From Varibaculum massiliense (GTDB taxonomy: Bacteria > Actinomycetota > Actinomycetes > Actinomycetales > Actinomycetaceae): a stretch of DNA of 64,000 nt. Every line of letters starts with the position of its first letter. The first letter of the stretch is position 1. The stretch lies in NCBI RefSeq assembly GCF_900106855.1, contig NZ_FNWI01000004.1:1798001-1862000 (forward strand), in the 5' to 3' direction. The position numbers were made by a program, and so were the translations under genes. Below the pieces are notes generated by a model that was not told the DNA's origin, ran no database searches, and saw only the letters and a list, made by a program, of their open reading frames with translations. Shown piece after piece: positions 61,773 to 64,000 of the stretch.

Positions 61773-64000
61773 CGGTCTTGGCGCAGTTTGCGCGCCGTGA
61801 GCAGTCCGGCACCGGCGAGTGCCAGAATCGCGGAGATCAAAGCCAAGGTGGCTCCGTTCGCGCCGGTCACCCGCAAGGAAGAGGGCGCCGGACCAGCCGC
61901 AGAACTAGACCCCGCAGAAGAACCACCTGTTATATAGGCACCGGCAGGGGCTTCGGTAGCTCCGCCGTTTTGGCCAGCTGACGGCTGCGTAGTGCTTCCA
62001 CCGTTGTCACCCGGTTGGGGTTCAGCGGTGGGGTCAGTCGGCTCGCTAGTCGGATTATCAGTAGGCTCCGTAGTCGGAGGTTGTTCCGGATCCGCCGGGT
62101 TAACGAGCGGACTCGTCGCGTTTTGTGACCACTTACCGTCCGTCTTATTAAAGGACAGCGTTTGCGGTTCTGCTAGTTTCATACCTTTGGCAGTCGTTAG
62201 CTGCTCTAGCCGGTACTGCAAGGTTACGTCATCAACCTGCACCTTATAGGCACCGACAGCGCCGTTTAGGTCAGTGGGTACCCTGAAGGAGGTGGGGCCA
62301 CTGACAAAATCCGTGACCGTAAAGGCAACCGCGGTATTGGGCTTCCCATCTTTGCCCAGGGGAGTGATCTGGAAAGAAGTCCCGGCTACTGCCTGACCTT
62401 TAGAATCAACCACTTTCCAAGTGAGTTCTCCGCCAATTGGTTGCGTAGGGTTATCAGTGGGCTCCGTGGTCGGCTCCGTTCCGGGCGTAGTCGGCTCGGT
62501 ACTGGGATCCGTGGTGGGATCGGTAGTCGACTCGGTAGCTTTCTTAGCATTGCTAATCACCAGCGCCCCATCAGTGAGGTCAACCCTGGTGCCATCTGGC
62601 GAAACCTGAACTTTTCCATCCTCATAGCTGATGGTGTAGGTCTTGGTGTCTTTTTCGTAGCCTTCCGGTGCTTCGGTCTGCTGCAACTTATAGGTCTTAG
62701 CTTGATTCAAAGTGGCCTGGAAAGAAGCATCTGCCGCATTTTCAGAGATACTGACCTTTTCGCTGCCATTAGTTAGGGAGAAGCTGCCGCCAGATAAAGG
62801 CTTCTTCGAATCTTTATCTACCAGTTTCCAAGTGAACTGGGCGGTCCTCATCACCGGGGTGTTTTCAAACTTGAGGCCGCTTCCTTCTACGTTTTGGAGG
62901 TAGCGTCCGTCAGCTTGCTTCGTGAAAGTTACCACCTGGGCGCCCGTCTTAGGCGCAAAATCAGGGCTGGTGGTTAGCTGTTCCACCTGGTACTTACGGG
63001 AACCATCCGGGACTACTACCCGGTACTGCCCCTCGCCCTTGTTCAAATCAAGACTGACCGCCGTGGTGGCATCAGATACGGTGAAAGCTTTCTCCGCATC
63101 CAAGGTCGTGCCATCGGCCTTAAAAGGAGTAATCTTAAAGGAAGTTCCTGGCACATACTGGGTAGCATCCGCGGAAGAAACTACTTCCCAACGAATCTCT
63201 GCCGGGGTGGGCAGCTTGACGTTCTTAATGACCAGACCGGTATCCGGCAAGTCTTTCCCGCCAATCTGCGACCGGTAGCTGGCACCATCGGCAACAAAAG
63301 TGAGCTGATAGCTGGCGGTATCGGCTTTGTAACCACTGGGAGCAGCAGTTTCAGTCAAAGTATAGGTCTTCTTGGGATCAAGATTCGAAGCACTGTAAGT
63401 CCCCGGATTAGCCGCATCTTGCGAGGTAACCGTGAGCGGAGTTTCCCCACCGCTCACGGTAAAGACTGCCCCATTGAGGCTCTTGCCGGCAGTGTCGGTT
63501 AGTTTCCAAGCAAAAGAAGTAGTGGCCGGAGGTTTCGGTAATGCCACATTAGTGAAGGTAACTTCGCTGGTTTCTTTACCGGCAACCACCGCGGCCCAAA
63601 TGCCGTTGGCATTATCTTTCTCTTTGAAACTAATTTCGTAGGAGGTGACGTCACCCAGCTCGTAGCCTTCGGGGGCGGCAGTTTGGGTGAGGGTACACCC
63701 TCCCTTGGTGGGATCTAAAGAAACGCTATAACTGCCCGAGGCAGTACCCGCAGCGGGAACTGCTACCTCCTCAGAGCCACAAACCAGTTTGAAGCTGCCG
63801 CCGGGTAGTAGGTTCTTATCTGCATCCTGCAGTTTCCAGTTGAAGGCTACCGGCTGGGGAGGCAGCGGGGTCTTGGTATTGGTAATAACAAACGCTTCAC
63901 CGCTGATTGCCTGGTCGTCCACTTTTGCCTGGTATTCCTGAGAAATCTTTTCAAAAGTAACGGTATGGGTTCTTTGCTGCGGCAAGTCGTAGCCCGAGGG
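61769..64000 (-). CDS. SpaA-repeat surface protein with LRVTG sorting signal (5' end outside window)
   Basis: A cell-wall protein cut by the right window edge; the frame stays open to base 64000, reading PSGYDLPQQRTH, which is the end of a repeat. Five complete SpaA/CnaB-like modules follow, each starting about FxWKLxDxxGK and ending near an APxGY-type turn. Between the last two is a linker rich in Thr, Pro and Glu. The C-terminus has LRVTG (61862-61876), a hydrophobic stretch LALISAILALAGAGLL and basic end TARKLRQDR, i.e. a sortase-type signal with Arg in place of the LPxTG proline. The TTG at 63985 is internal, not a start. Probably an adhesin or pilus component; no sortase gene is visible. 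Confidence 0.85.
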   Translation of the reverse strand, partial: PSGYDLPQQRTHTVTFEKISQEYQAKVDDQAISGEAFVITNTKTPLPPQPVAFNWKLQDADKNLLPGGSFKLVCGSEEVAVPAAGTASGSYSVSLDPTKGGCTLTQTAAPEGYELGDVTSYEISFKEKDNANGIWAAVVAGKETSEVTFTNVALPKPPATTSFAWKLTDTAGKSLNGAVFTVSGGETPLTVTSQDAANPGTYSASNLDPKKTYTLTETAAPSGYKADTASYQLTFVADGASYRSQIGGKDLPDTGLVIKNVKLPTPAEIRWEVVSSADATQYVPGTSFKITPFKADGTTLDAEKAFTVSDATTAVSLDLNKGEGQYRVVVPDGSRKYQVEQLTTSPDFAPKTGAQVVTFTKQADGRYLQNVEGSGLKFENTPVMRTAQFTWKLVDKDSKKPLSGGSFSLTNGSEKVSISENAADASFQATLNQAKTYKLQQTEAPEGYEKDTKTYTISYEDGKVQVSPDGTRVDLTDGALVISNAKKATESTTDPTTDPSTEPTTPGTEPTTEPTDNPTQPIGGELTWKVVDSKGQAVAGTSFQITPLGKDGKPNTAVAFTVTDFVSGPTSFRVPTDLNGAVGAYKVQVDDVTLQYRLEQLTTAKGMKLAEPQTLSFNKTDGKWSQNATSPLVNPADPEQPPTTEPTDNPTSEPTDPTAEPQPGDNGGSTTQPSAGQNGGATEAPAGAYITGGSSAGSSSAAGPAPSSLRVTGANGATLALISAILALAGAGLLTARKLRQDR

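Noticed and set aside
63983-63985. TTG at 63985 as the start of the SpaA-type protein
   Set aside because: The preceding codons (PSGYD) continue a SpaA repeat in frame to base 64000; no signal peptide follows the TTG.

Overview
The window looks like chromosome from a mid-G+C actinobacterium, probably Actinomycetaceae and perhaps close to Varibaculum or Actinotignum. This is inferred, not searched. The grounds are a DtxR/IdeR-type iron box, many starts that look leaderless (a -10 hexamer six bases before ATG/GTG), a DUF4235 protein, a DivIVA-like coiled-coil protein, an actinobacterial-type dCTP deaminase and a SpaA-type surface protein.

Region 1 (1-9200) looks like the end of an integrated element plus cargo. 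Two overlapping large serine recombinase genes (the first cut by the window edge) are followed by five tightly coupled genes: a YbtP/YbtQ (IrtA/IrtB)-like ABC pair and an ECF importer (S, T and fused double ATPase). The cargo promoter region has two DtxR-like boxes, so iron-repressed import of a siderophore or heme is the best guess. A 15-bp direct repeat and an intact tRNA-Gly(CCC) follow.

Region 2 (9400-26400) is core metabolism and transport: a Nudix hydrolase, the anaerobic glycerol-3-phosphate dehydrogenase operon glpABC, two MFS exporters, dcd with a coupled unknown gene, a DUF4235 protein, and a TPP-riboswitch-controlled thiamine ABC operon (thiB, thiP, thiQ). It ends with a membrane-anchored beta-propeller protein and a family 2 glycosyltransferase.

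Region 3 (26330-37000) has a giant 1544-residue membrane protein with duplicated ectodomain and membrane halves, then pheA, a diacylglycerol-kinase-like lipid kinase, serS, a NadC-like protein that lacks most catalytic residues, an AGE-family sugar epimerase/isomerase and tRNA-Ser(TGA).

Region 4 (37000-44300) is a lactose/galactoside unit: a LacI repressor, an operator-like inverted repeat, a GH2 beta-galactosidase, a GPH-family sugar:cation symporter and, convergently, galactokinase.

Region 5 (44400-64000) carries a thioredoxin-TPR protein, a lipoprotein and a repeat-tailed membrane protein in one unit, a long coiled-coil protein, the UPF0237/UPF0210 pair, a CadD-like transporter, ybaK, mntH, glgB, a succinate-semialdehyde-type dehydrogenase, glutamate dehydrogenase, a PucR regulator and a SpaA-repeat surface protein cut by the right edge.

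The most novel-looking signal is a family of about 108-bp intergenic elements at 52009-52114, 56791-56899 and 56944-57052. They share short sequence blocks, but their long outer and inner stems differ in sequence while pairing is kept.
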